Positions 23,363-31,643 of a stretch of 64,000 nucleotides of DNA are shown in pieces. The stretch covers positions 2,151,030 to 2,215,029 of the forward strand of contig NZ_KK073875.1 of the NCBI RefSeq assembly GCF_000585395.1, given 5' to 3'. Position numbers and translations under genes: made by a program. The DNA comes from Saccharibacillus sacchari DSM 19268 (GTDB lineage Bacteria > Bacillota > Bacilli > Paenibacillales > Paenibacillaceae). Position 1 is the stretch's first letter. Each line of letters begins with the position of its first letter. The notes under the pieces are model-generated. The model was given only the letters and a program-made list of their open reading frames with translations. It was not told the DNA's origin and searched no databases.

Positions 23363-25708
23363 ATGCCCGACTTCAAACGCAAATCGCCGGAAGAAATCCT
23401 GCAATCGATCCACGCGCTCTACACCGGACGGCTCAAGATCATTATCGGAGCCATCTCCGGTTCCGGCAAAACGTACCATATGCTGCGCGACGGCCAAACT
23501 TTAAAAAGTCAAGGCGTCGACGTGGTGCTCTGCGCCGTATCCACCATGCAGCGCCCGGAAACGATGGAGCAGCTGCAAGGGTTGGAGCGCGTCCCGAGCA
23601 TCCATTGGCGGTACGGCGACGGCAGCGAACGCAAAGACCTGGATCTCGACGCCATCCTGGCGCGCAATCCCGAGGTGCTGCTAACCGACGGGCTGGCTCA
23701 TCGCAACCGCCCCGGCGCCGCGAACGCGAACAGACTCGACGACATTCGCTTTTTGCTGGAAAAAGGCATCAGCGTGATCGCCACCGTCAACGTGTACGAG
23801 CTTCAGGGGATCACGGAAATGGCTCGCAAGCTGATCGGCATCGAGGTGAAAGAAACCGTCCCTGCCGACACGCTGGAACTGGCGGACGAGGTGCGGCTGA
23901 TCGACGTCACGCCCGAAGCGCTGCTTGCGCGGATCGAAGACGGCCTGCTCAAAAACATGCCGGACAAAAGCCTGTTCAGCCGCGGCAATATCGGCGTGCT
24001 GCGCGAGCTGACGCTGCGGCTGGTCGCCGAAGGCGTTAACGGATCGCTGCTCAAATACCGCGACGAACAAGGCTACGTGGGCGCTTCCGGCACGGCCGAG
24101 CATATCCTCGTATCCGCGCAATACCATTGGAACGGCTCGATCCATATTCGCCGCGGCCAGCAGATCGCGCAGCGGCTCGGCGGCGAACTGTCGGTCGTCA
24201 CCTTCGTCAATCCAGGCGAAAAGCTCGGACCGGAACGCGAAGAGTTTCGGCGTTCGATCCGCAAGCTGTGCGAAAAAATCGGCGCGACGCTGCACGAAAT
24301 CCATATTCGTTCCAGACGCGACATTCCGCCTACGCTGGTCCGTTTGGCCCTGGAACAAAACGTGTCGCGGATCGTGATCGGACATTCGAACCAAACTCGG
24401 TCGCAGGAGTTTTTCAAAGGCTCGATCGTCGCGGAAATGGTCAAATGCATGCGCAACGTGGACATGTTCGTCGTCGCGGATCGTTCGGCAGGCGGCGGCG
24501 AGCGCATTCTGCCCACGAAACGCAAAGAGCCGCTGCAAGACCCGGCAGGCCCGTATCGGCGGTTGAGCGAAGAGCAGGCGGGACGCAAGATCGAGGAGAT
24601 TACGCGCGGACGGTTCAAAGTCTATATCGGAGCCGCTCCCGGCGTCGGCAAAACGTACACGATGCTGAGGGAAGGCAATATTTTGCGCAAAAAGAACATC
24701 GACGTCGTCATCGGACTGCTGGAAACGCACGGACGCAAAGAAACGCAGGAACAAGTGAGCGAACTGGAACTGGTGCCGCGCGCGGTCGTTCCGTACAAAG
24801 GCGCGCAGCTTCAGGAAATGGACACCGACGCCATCATCGCCCGCGATCCCGAAGTGGTGCTGGTCGACGAGTTGGCGCACACGAACGTGCCGGGCAGCGT
24901 CAATAAAAAGCGGTACGAAGACGTGATCCGTTTGCTGAACGCGGGCATTTCCGTCATTTCGACGCTCAACGTGCAGCATCTGGAAAGCCTGAACGATAAC
25001 GTGGAGCAGCTGACGGGCGTGAGAGTACGGGAAACCGTACCGGATTCGCTGCTGAGTCTCGCCGACGAGGTCGAACTGATCGACGTCACGCCCAAAGCCT
25101 TGCAGGAACGCATGCGGGCAGGACGGATTTACGCGCGGGAAAAGGTGGATCAGGCGCTCGGCAACTTTTTTAAAACGGGCAATCTGATCGCGCTGCGGGA
25201 ACTAGCGCTGCGCGAGATCGCGGACGACGTGGACGAGCGACTGGAGTCGTGGGAGCGGAAAACGTCGCTGCGCGGCCCGTGGCGGCGCGAAGAAGTCATT
25301 TTCGTCGCGGTAACGATGAGCGACAACGCCGAACGGTTGATCCGGCGCGGCTTCCGGATCGCGTACCGGCTTAAAGCCCCGTGGCATGTCTGCTATATCC
25401 CCGACGGCGCATGCGCGATCGAACAGGAACGGGAGCGAATCGAACAGCTTCGGCGCCTGACCCGACGGCTCGGCGGCAGCTTCGATCTCGGCGAACGCGT
25501 TCCCGCAAGAAGGCTGCACGAAGAGCTGCTGATACGAGCGGACGCCAGACGCTGCACGCAGCTGATCGTCGGCCAGTCGCGGCGATCCAGGCTGTACCGG
25601 CTGCTATTCGGTTCGCTTACCCGGAGGCTGCTGCGGACGGCGCGCCATATGGACCTGCTGGTGGTGGCGAGATTCGACCACGCGGCTCAGGTGAAAAAGG
25701 ATGAATAA
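23363..25708 (+). CDS. Tandem KdpD-sensor/Usp protein without histidine kinase
   Basis: A 781-residue soluble protein made of two copies of the KdpD N-terminal module. Module 1 (about 1-385): Walker A GAISGSGKTYH (about 30), the DELAHTN segment altered to DGLAHRN, then a Usp domain (HILVSAQYHWNGS...). Module 2 (about 395-781): canonical Walker A GAAPGVGKTYT (about 423), intact VLVDELAHTNVPGS, STLNVQHLESLND and ETVPDSLL, then a second Usp domain (VIFVAVTMSDNAERL). No membrane segment, HisKA or HATPase. Short kinase-less KdpD proteins occur in some bacteria, but a two-module version is unusual to me. It lies after kdpC and probably modulates KdpDE or the transporter, perhaps by sensing a nucleotide signal. 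Confidence 0.88.
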   Translation: MPDFKRKSPEEILQSIHALYTGRLKIIIGAISGSGKTYHMLRDGQTLKSQGVDVVLCAVSTMQRPETMEQLQGLERVPSIHWRYGDGSERKDLDLDAILARNPEVLLTDGLAHRNRPGAANANRLDDIRFLLEKGISVIATVNVYELQGITEMARKLIGIEVKETVPADTLELADEVRLIDVTPEALLARIEDGLLKNMPDKSLFSRGNIGVLRELTLRLVAEGVNGSLLKYRDEQGYVGASGTAEHILVSAQYHWNGSIHIRRGQQIAQRLGGELSVVTFVNPGEKLGPEREEFRRSIRKLCEKIGATLHEIHIRSRRDIPPTLVRLALEQNVSRIVIGHSNQTRSQEFFKGSIVAEMVKCMRNVDMFVVADRSAGGGERILPTKRKEPLQDPAGPYRRLSEEQAGRKIEEITRGRFKVYIGAAPGVGKTYTMLREGNILRKKNIDVVIGLLETHGRKETQEQVSELELVPRAVVPYKGAQLQEMDTDAIIARDPEVVLVDELAHTNVPGSVNKKRYEDVIRLLNAGISVISTLNVQHLESLNDNVEQLTGVRVRETVPDSLLSLADEVELIDVTPKALQERMRAGRIYAREKVDQALGNFFKTGNLIALRELALREIADDVDERLESWERKTSLRGPWRREEVIFVAVTMSDNAERLIRRGFRIAYRLKAPWHVCYIPDGACAIEQERERIEQLRRLTRRLGGSFDLGERVPARRLHEELLIRADARRCTQLIVGQSRRSRLYRLLFGSLTRRLLRTARHMDLLVVARFDHAAQVKKDE

Positions 25709-25790
25709 ACCGGCGCGCACAGACGCATAAAACTTTTTCATAAGCGGGGCTTTTTCTATTCAAATGGACGCACGAAATGCCGATCTATGT

Positions 25791-25860
25791 AGAGGGAACG
25801 CAATGGGCTGCCTGATGCCGACACTTCCGTCGGCTGGAGGAACGGCTGCATTGCGATGCA
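25791..25860 (+). promoter_or_regulatory. Structured leader of the following unknown gene
   Basis: CGCAATG (25799-25805) pairs with CATTGCG (25849-25855), enclosing a GCCGAC-ACTTCC-GTCGGC hairpin (25817-25834) and a purine-rich GGAGGAACGG strand. The shape is that of a small multi-stem RNA 40 bp ahead of the start codon. It does not match any riboswitch class I know. Confidence 0.4.
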
Positions 25861-25895
25861 AAATACAGGCTGAGCCAAGGAGGAGAACAGGCAGA

Positions 25896-26618
25896 ATGAA
25901 CGAAAGAAAGTTGTCGGGTATCGAGATGTTCGCGTTTGACGTAGTGGAGGAAGCACGGGAAAATGAGCCGCGCAAAACCGTGCGCCGCTACGGTCTGCTC
26001 AAGCTGTCTTGCGGGACCGCCGCCGGATACGGCGTCTGCCTGATCTCCGAAGGCTTTGCCCCGGCCGATCTGGTGCGCTGGAGCACCTGCTTCGGCCGGC
26101 TGCGCGGCCTGACACCGGAAGAAGCGTCGGCTGCTGTCGCGGCCGACCGCTGGGGCGCGCGCGAGCGGCATGCTGAGCAATACGCGCTGCTTCGCCGCGC
26201 GCTAGCCGATCTGCTCGTTGCGCTGGAAGCGCGCCGCGCCGGCGCGCGGCTGCTGCTCGGCCTCGGCGCGGCCGGCCTGCTGGGCGGCATGGCCGCCCGG
26301 GCGTCGGCGCACGGCCCCGACGCTCAGATCGTCTCGGCCGCAAGCAGCCGAGACCTCTCCGGCGGCTATGCGCCGCACCCGCCGGTCCGCTACGCGCCGG
26401 ACGCGGTGCTCCGCGCGGTGCGCGGCGCGGCGGCGACCATGGTCGCCGAACGCGAAGAAGCGCCGACCTCGTTCGTCGGCGCTTCAAGCCCGTCCGGCGG
26501 CAATCCGCAGCCGGACGACAACGACATGCTGCGGCAGCTCTACATCGCTGCCGCGATCGAACGCCCTTCGTCCGATGCGCTCATGGATCGCGCGGACTCG
26601 TATTGCGCGTTTTTCTAA
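25896..26618 (+). CDS. Uncharacterised 240-residue protein downstream of the kdp island
   Basis: I do not recognise the family. The ATG at 25896 follows AAGGAGGAG. The first 80 residues look globular (IEMFAFDVVEEARE, GYGVCLISEGFAPADLVRW). The centre (about 85-135) is extremely Ala/Arg/Leu-rich and locally very high in GC, suggesting a long helix. The C-terminus is polar and ends in YCAFF. No signal peptide. The start of the protein faintly resembles the N-terminal capping strand of enolase-superfamily proteins, which I would not rely on. It is a single gene with its own structured leader and terminator. Confidence 0.65.
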   Translation: MNERKLSGIEMFAFDVVEEARENEPRKTVRRYGLLKLSCGTAAGYGVCLISEGFAPADLVRWSTCFGRLRGLTPEEASAAVAADRWGARERHAEQYALLRRALADLLVALEARRAGARLLLGLGAAGLLGGMAARASAHGPDAQIVSAASSRDLSGGYAPHPPVRYAPDAVLRAVRGAAATMVAEREEAPTSFVGASSPSGGNPQPDDNDMLRQLYIAAAIERPSSDALMDRADSYCAFF

Positions 26619-26693
26619 ACGCCGCAAACCGTTCGAACAAAGGCAAAGTGCTTGGTTTATGCGGCTTCCGACGCATGCGCTGTTTATCCATAC

Positions 26694-26726
26694 AAAACGC
26701 TCCGGCATCTGCCGGAGCGTTTTTTT
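26694..26726 (+). terminator. Strong Rho-independent terminator
   Basis: AAAACGCTCCGGC / GCCGGAGCGTTTT arms around a 3-4-nt loop, followed by T7. Ends the unknown gene; its A run also allows use on the minus strand for the propeller genes. Confidence 0.85.
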
Positions 26727-26785
26727 GATTCGCCATCCGTTTTGCATTGCATGATTGGTTGAAGTTTAAGACGGGATTCGAAACG

Positions 26786-28057
26786 TTACTTCAACGTATA
26801 CGCAGACACGACGTTACTGTCTTCGGCTTCGGCATCATGGACGTACAGCTTGCCTTGTCCCGCATACAGGAACCCGTATTTGTCTTTCCCGTCAGCCGAA
26901 GGCTCCAATTCGACATGATGATTCACGCTCAGGGTTTCCGCGTCCAGCGCGTAAAATTCTCCGCTCGCCGCATTGGACATGACGATTTCTTCATTTGGTG
27001 CTTTGTAAAGGTTGAAATCTGCCTCTTCGAAAGTCTTGCTCGTTTTCAGTTTGTTGTCCGGACCGTAAAGTTCCAACTTCAGGCCGTTTTTAACCAGCAG
27101 GTTCTTGCCTGCTTGAATCGCTACTGCGCCTTTCGGAAGCTTGCGTTCCCAGACCTTTTTGCCTTTGCTGTCGAAGAAGACGAACGTGGTCGATTTTTGG
27201 TGATCGGCAGGGTCGAGGATTTCGACGCCCGGACCTTTGCTTTTCGTTTGCTCGTTCCATTCGAACCCGACCAGCTTGCCCCCGTTGAAGGGGTATACCG
27301 CAGGTCTTGACGCGTTATCCCACGATCGGAAATCGCTCGCTACGGCGGTTTGCTTCAGCAGCGAATACGAGAATGTCGGTTTGCTCAGATTGTTGATGCT
27401 CGGGTACAGTTCCAACTTTTGGCCCATCGTGTCGGCGACTTGACCGTTCGGCAGAACCGCCAGGTTCTTGCTTCCCTTCACCGTGCTCTTTTTCTTTAAT
27501 TTGCCGTCTTTCGCGAAATTATAGACGGTGGTCGTTTTTCCGTCCATCGCTCCCGTGGCCAGCATGATATCTTCGTTAGGCTGGATTTGCAGCGTGCCTA
27601 TAATTTCGACGTCGACGGGCTTGCTCCATTTCAGTTTGCCTTGCGAACTTATCGCATACAGTTTGTACGATTTTTCGTTGTCCTTTTTGGCTGCATAATA
27701 AACGTCTCCGCTGGTCGGGGAAATGATCGGCTGTCCGAACATGCTGATACTTTCCGAATCGCCTTTAAGGTCGTAAATCCAGTTTTTCTTTCCGTCTTTG
27801 CGGTCGAACGACTGAAGCTGCGTGCCGCCGCCTTCCGGCGTATACAGCGTAACGTACAAGCGGTCTTTGGTCGCCTTGCCGAAATCGAACACCCATCCCA
27901 GATCGTGGCCGGAAGGAACGTCGTACGTCCAATCCGCGCTCGGCAATTTGCTTGTCGGTTGCGCCGCTGCGGCAACCGCGCCTCCCGCGTTCAGACTCGC
28001 GCCTACGCCTACCGCCATCGCCATGCCGAGCATCAAAGGTTTGAATCGAAATTTCAT
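26786..28057 (-). CDS. Secreted PQQ-like beta-propeller protein (paralogue 1)
   Basis: A 423-residue exported protein. Signal peptide about 1-30 (KFRFKP, hydrophobic core, AxA before AAQPTSK). The mature part repeats blades of the form LYVxLYT...xLQSFDRKDGKKNWIYDL, LYAISSQGKLKWSK, VFFDSKGKKVWERKL, typical of PQQ_2/WD40-like propellers. No PQQ-binding residues can be judged. The neighbouring gene upstream is a clear paralogue; 31 bp separate them, so this is a tandem duplication in one operon. The start follows AAAGGAGGAGTAACTT. Likely a cell-surface or wall-associated protein; ligand unknown. Confidence 0.78.
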   Translation of the reverse strand: MKFRFKPLMLGMAMAVGVGASLNAGGAVAAAAQPTSKLPSADWTYDVPSGHDLGWVFDFGKATKDRLYVTLYTPEGGGTQLQSFDRKDGKKNWIYDLKGDSESISMFGQPIISPTSGDVYYAAKKDNEKSYKLYAISSQGKLKWSKPVDVEIIGTLQIQPNEDIMLATGAMDGKTTTVYNFAKDGKLKKKSTVKGSKNLAVLPNGQVADTMGQKLELYPSINNLSKPTFSYSLLKQTAVASDFRSWDNASRPAVYPFNGGKLVGFEWNEQTKSKGPGVEILDPADHQKSTTFVFFDSKGKKVWERKLPKGAVAIQAGKNLLVKNGLKLELYGPDNKLKTSKTFEEADFNLYKAPNEEIVMSNAASGEFYALDAETLSVNHHVELEPSADGKDKYGFLYAGQGKLYVHDAEAEDSNVVSAYTLK

Positions 28058-28088
28058 AAGTTACTCCTCCTTTTGGTTGTTTGTCGGA

Positions 28089-29369
28089 TTATTTCAAACT
28101 GTAGTGCGAGATCGATTTGTTCACGTTCCAGTCCATCGTGTGCACGTACAATTCGCCGTCGCCTTCGTAAAGGAACGAATAGTCGGCTTTTTCCCCGGCC
28201 GTTTTCTTCATGTCGATCTCGTATTTGACGCTCAGGTCTTTCGGATCCAGCGCTTTGAACGTGCCGGCTTTTTTGCTGGTCAGCACGATTTCGTCCGTCG
28301 TTTTGGCTTTGGCCAGCCAGAGATCGTCGCCTTCGAACGTTTTGCTCGTTTTGAGCTTGTTGTCTTTGCCGTACAGTTCAAGCTTATTGTCTTTTTGCAG
28401 CACGAATCCGTTTGCGGTCGGCACGGCAGCCGCGTCTTTCCACAGCTCGCGTTCCCATTTCTTTTTGCCTTTCGCGTCGAACAGCACCAGCGACCTGCTT
28501 TGTTTGACGATGTCCAAGTCGATCTCCTGGAAGCCTTCCTTGAATTCCACCGCGCTGTAATCTTCTTCGCGAAGCGCAAGGAGGATATCGCCTCCGGCGA
28601 GGGAATAGACGGCATCGCTGAAGTTGCCGCCGCGCACGTCGAAATCGAGCGAATTCCATTCCGGCAGCTCGTATTCGAGAATCGGCTTTTTCAAATCGTT
28701 CAGGCTTTTGAAAAGCTGAAGTTTCGGCGCCATCGCCAACACTTTTCCGTCGGGAAGAATTTTCACGTACGCGCCTTTGTTTTTGATGTCCGCGTCCCCG
28801 ATTTTCTTCGTGTTTTTCAGCTTGCCTTCTTTTCCGAAAACATAAAAGATCTGATGGCCTTCAGTCTTCTTGGTCGGAGCGATGCTGCCGCTGGCGATCA
28901 CATCCCCGCTATCAAGCACCTGCAGCCGTTCGATCGCTTTGCTGCCGGTATCTTTCGACCACTTCAATTTGCCGTTCGCGTCGACGGCTTCCAGCTTGTA
29001 CGTTTTGTCTCCGTCTTTTTTGCGGACGAAATACGAATTTCCGTCTTTGTCCTGAATCGCGTACCCGCTGCTCGTCAGCTGCTTGGTATCGCCTCGGAAA
29101 TCATAGATCCAATTGTCTTTGCCGCCGTTTTCTTGATCGAATGCCTGCACCATGCTCGAGTTCCGTCCTTCGACCGCCCAGAGATACAGATTGTCGCCCG
29201 CGAACGTACCGAATCTCAGACCGCTGTCGAGATCCAAAGCGGCCGGAACGTCGTACGTCCATTCCAACTTACTTGTCGACTGTGCCGCAAAAGCACCTCC
29301 TGCACCAATGCCGGTAATTCCTACTACGATCGCCATACCGAGTACGGTAGGCTTGAATTTAAATTTCAT
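28089..29369 (-). CDS. Secreted PQQ-like beta-propeller protein (paralogue 2)
   Basis: A 426-residue paralogue of the downstream gene. It shares the KFKFKP signal start, AFAAQSTSKLEWTYDVPA mature start, and blades ending in DGNSYFVRKKDGDKTYKLEA / GKLKWSKD and LFDAKGKKKWEREL. I place the start at the ATG at 29369 (AGGAGG 8 bases upstream), not the GTG three codons earlier that overlaps the ribosome site. First gene of the pair. Upstream is a long gene-free region with a structured repeat. Confidence 0.78.
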   Translation of the reverse strand: MKFKFKPTVLGMAIVVGITGIGAGGAFAAQSTSKLEWTYDVPAALDLDSGLRFGTFAGDNLYLWAVEGRNSSMVQAFDQENGGKDNWIYDFRGDTKQLTSSGYAIQDKDGNSYFVRKKDGDKTYKLEAVDANGKLKWSKDTGSKAIERLQVLDSGDVIASGSIAPTKKTEGHQIFYVFGKEGKLKNTKKIGDADIKNKGAYVKILPDGKVLAMAPKLQLFKSLNDLKKPILEYELPEWNSLDFDVRGGNFSDAVYSLAGGDILLALREEDYSAVEFKEGFQEIDLDIVKQSRSLVLFDAKGKKKWERELWKDAAAVPTANGFVLQKDNKLELYGKDNKLKTSKTFEGDDLWLAKAKTTDEIVLTSKKAGTFKALDPKDLSVKYEIDMKKTAGEKADYSFLYEGDGELYVHTMDWNVNKSISHYSLK

Positions 29370-29936
29370 GGGTAGCACCTCCTGAAAAGTGAATAATGCG
29401 CGGAATGGGTTAAGTTATTCGCAGCGCGCGCTTGCCTCGCATTCTGTACAAGGGACGATTTACTCTTGAATACGGTTCGCAAAAAAGAATATTTTTCTTC
29501 AAATTCTTTTTTTTGCATAAAAAAAGGCCACCTGATTGAAGGCGGCTGGATTATGGAGAAAGTCACTTTGGCGGGGGAAGCGAGAAGACTGCGAGAGAAA
29601 TTGCCAGCATAGGCTTCCGAAGTGCATTTCTTCGAAATGCTTCACAAAACGTTGTCTCACTCGGAAAATGGATGGGATTTGAATAAGGAATTTTCCTCAA
29701 AGGCTTCAACATGGTGCTGAATGTTACCGCAGGTTTTCTTCGAAAACCTGTATTTCACTGAATTTCTCTCTCCGTCTTCTCGCTTCTAGCTACGTTGGAT
29801 TTTCTTGATAAGTAACCGATAGATCAAAGGCGGCTTGTTTGCTGCGAACTTGCGCATATTCGCTTTTGCTTTTGGTCTCTTTCTTTTTGACGGTCAAGGT
29901 GGACGAACGGTTTGCGTCATCGCGATTTTTATTTAT
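29370..29936. other. Gene-free region between the propeller pair and the AraC gene
   Basis: Holds an A-run plus weak GGCC/GGCGGC hairpin (29519-29550; possible terminator for the araC-type gene on the minus strand) and structured repeat copy A (29553-29811). No other coding signal seen. Confidence 0.5.
29553..29811. repeat. Structured dispersed repeat, copy A
   Basis: About 260 bp. Inverted ends GAAGCGAGAAGACTGCGAG... (29577-29602) and its near-complement (29761-29786; two mismatches in 26). Inside: GCATTTC-TTC-GAAATGC hairpin, GGAAAAT (29663-29669) pairing with ATTTTCC (29690-29696), and CAGGTTTTC-TTCGAAAACCTG hairpin. Matches copies B (40987-41249), C (49714-49933) and D (34210-34335). No ORF. 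Confidence 0.8.
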
Positions 29937-30779
29937 TTAACGCAGCTCCGACGGCGTGCAGCCTCGAAGTTGTCTGAATACTCGGTTGAATGTGCGCACG
30001 TTGCCGAATCCGCATTCTAAAGCAATATCGATTAATTTTGTATGGCTTTCGGCGATCATGCGCTCCGCGCGACCGATCCGCAGTTCGTTGACGTAGGTGT
30101 TGTAATTCATTCCGGTCACGTTTTTGAAAAAGCGGGAGAAGTGGAAGACGCTCATCCGCGCGCGGTCCGCTCCGTCTTGAAGCGTCAGCGGCAGCTCGCA
30201 GTGATGTTCCAGATACTCCAGCAGTTCCTGCATCGTTTTGAGGTGGGAGGCCGAACGGGCGCTGCGCTTGGGTTCGGATGCGCCGATAGGCACGTAACGC
30301 AGCGTCAGGCCGCATAGCATATGCAAAAGCCCGGTGATCACCGTATCCGATTGCTCCGACTGTCGCTCGTTTTCGTCCATAATCCGCTGCATGACCGATG
30401 CCAGATCCGCCAGTGCTTGCTTTTCGAATTCCGAAGCGGCCGCGCCTTTGGCATAGGGGATAAACGAAGACAATACGCCCCGCTCCTCGGGCCAACCGGC
30501 CGGACTGCCGACCAATCTCGGGTTGAAAATAATCATCAGCACTTCGGAGTCCGTCTTCCCGCTATCGTAATAATGGATATCCCCGCTGCCGCTGAACGCG
30601 AATTCGCCTTTTTGCAGCAGTCTCGTTTCCGAGTTGATGCCGATCTGAATCGCGCCTTCGCGTACATAAATAAATTCCAGATCATGATGCCAATGCGCCA
30701 AAAAGTTCATGTTGCGCACGCAGGAGATTTGTACGGGCAGTCCGCTGCCGTAGATTCGGTTTTCATGAAAAGCACGCAT
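29937..30779 (-). CDS. AraC-family transcriptional regulator
   Basis: About 280 residues. N-terminal cupin-like sensing domain (HWHHDLEFIYVREGAIQIGIN) and a C-terminal pair of helix-turn-helix motifs (LTLQDGADRARMSVFHFSRFFK and IDIALECGFGNVRTFNRVFRQLRGCTPSELR in outline). Such regulators bind sugars or derivatives. An in-frame GTG lies three codons upstream at 30788 and cannot be excluded. It is divergent from the ThuA/oxidoreductase genes, which it probably activates; the 160-bp gap should hold the shared control region. Confidence 0.86.
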   Translation of the reverse strand: MRAFHENRIYGSGLPVQISCVRNMNFLAHWHHDLEFIYVREGAIQIGINSETRLLQKGEFAFSGSGDIHYYDSGKTDSEVLMIIFNPRLVGSPAGWPEERGVLSSFIPYAKGAAASEFEKQALADLASVMQRIMDENERQSEQSDTVITGLLHMLCGLTLRYVPIGASEPKRSARSASHLKTMQELLEYLEHHCELPLTLQDGADRARMSVFHFSRFFKNVTGMNYNTYVNELRIGRAERMIAESHTKLIDIALECGFGNVRTFNRVFRQLRGCTPSELR

Positions 30780-30939
30780 CTCCCTCACTCCGATTCCTTT
30801 TCGTCATGGCTAGACTTTAGCAAAAATTGTCCACTTGTACAATGAAAATGACGCGAAAAAGAGAACGCTTTCCTTTACAATGTGGCTGTAAGCGTCAAAC
30901 GCAACCTCAACTAACTTATTCAGATAGGAGTTTGATGTC

Positions 30940-31599
30940 ATGAGCAAGCAAGCCTTGATCGTAAGCGGCGGATGGGACGGCCACCAGCCGAAGGAAGTCG
31001 CCGATATTTTCGCTGACGTTCTGCGCCAAGAGGGCTTCGAGGCGGAGATTGCCTATACACTGGATGCCTTTTTGGATGAAGAACGCCTGATGAAGCTCGA
31101 TCTGATCGTGCCGGTATGGACGATGGGCGAGATCAGTAACGAGCAGCTTCAACCCGTGCTCAAAGCGGTCGAATCGGGCGTCGGCATGGCGGGCTGCCAC
31201 GGCGGGATGTGCGACTCGTTCCGCAACAGCGTCGAGTGGCAATTTTTGACCGGATCGCAGTGGGTGGCGCATCCGTTCAACGACGGCGTGGAATATGAAG
31301 TCCGCATGACTCGTTCTTCGTCCAGCCCTCTGATCGAAGGCATTCCGGACTTCACCGTGAAGTCGGAGCAGTATTACCTGCATGTCGATCCCGTCGTGGA
31401 CGTGCTCGCCACGACGACGTTCCGCATCAGCGAAGGCCCGCACTCCGCCAACGGCGAGATCGTCATGCCCGTCGTATACACGAAGCGTTGGGGCGCCGGC
31501 AAAGTGTTCTACAATTCGCTCGGCCATCAGGCCAACATTTTCGATATTCCGGAAGCCAAGGAATTGATGCGTCGCGGAATGCTGTGGGCGGCGAAGTAA
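30940..31599 (+). CDS. ThuA-like domain protein
   Basis: A 219-residue class I glutamine amidotransferase-like fold. ThuA features: VSGGWDGHQPKEVADIFA at the start, LIVPVWTMGEIS, GVGMAGCHGGMCDSF (nucleophile-elbow-like Cys/His) and WGAGKVFYNSLGH near the end. ThuA proteins act in disaccharide (for example trehalose) catabolism in rhizobia; many are linked to Gfo/Idh/MocA dehydrogenases as here. The start follows AGGAGTTTGATGTC. First gene of a two-gene operon, 44 bp before the oxidoreductase. Confidence 0.86.
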   Translation: MSKQALIVSGGWDGHQPKEVADIFADVLRQEGFEAEIAYTLDAFLDEERLMKLDLIVPVWTMGEISNEQLQPVLKAVESGVGMAGCHGGMCDSFRNSVEWQFLTGSQWVAHPFNDGVEYEVRMTRSSSSPLIEGIPDFTVKSEQYYLHVDPVVDVLATTTFRISEGPHSANGEIVMPVVYTKRWGAGKVFYNSLGHQANIFDIPEAKELMRRGMLWAAK

Positions 31600-31643
31600 G
31601 ACTTACTTGCAGACGAAACCAGGTCAGAGAGGCGGAAATATAG

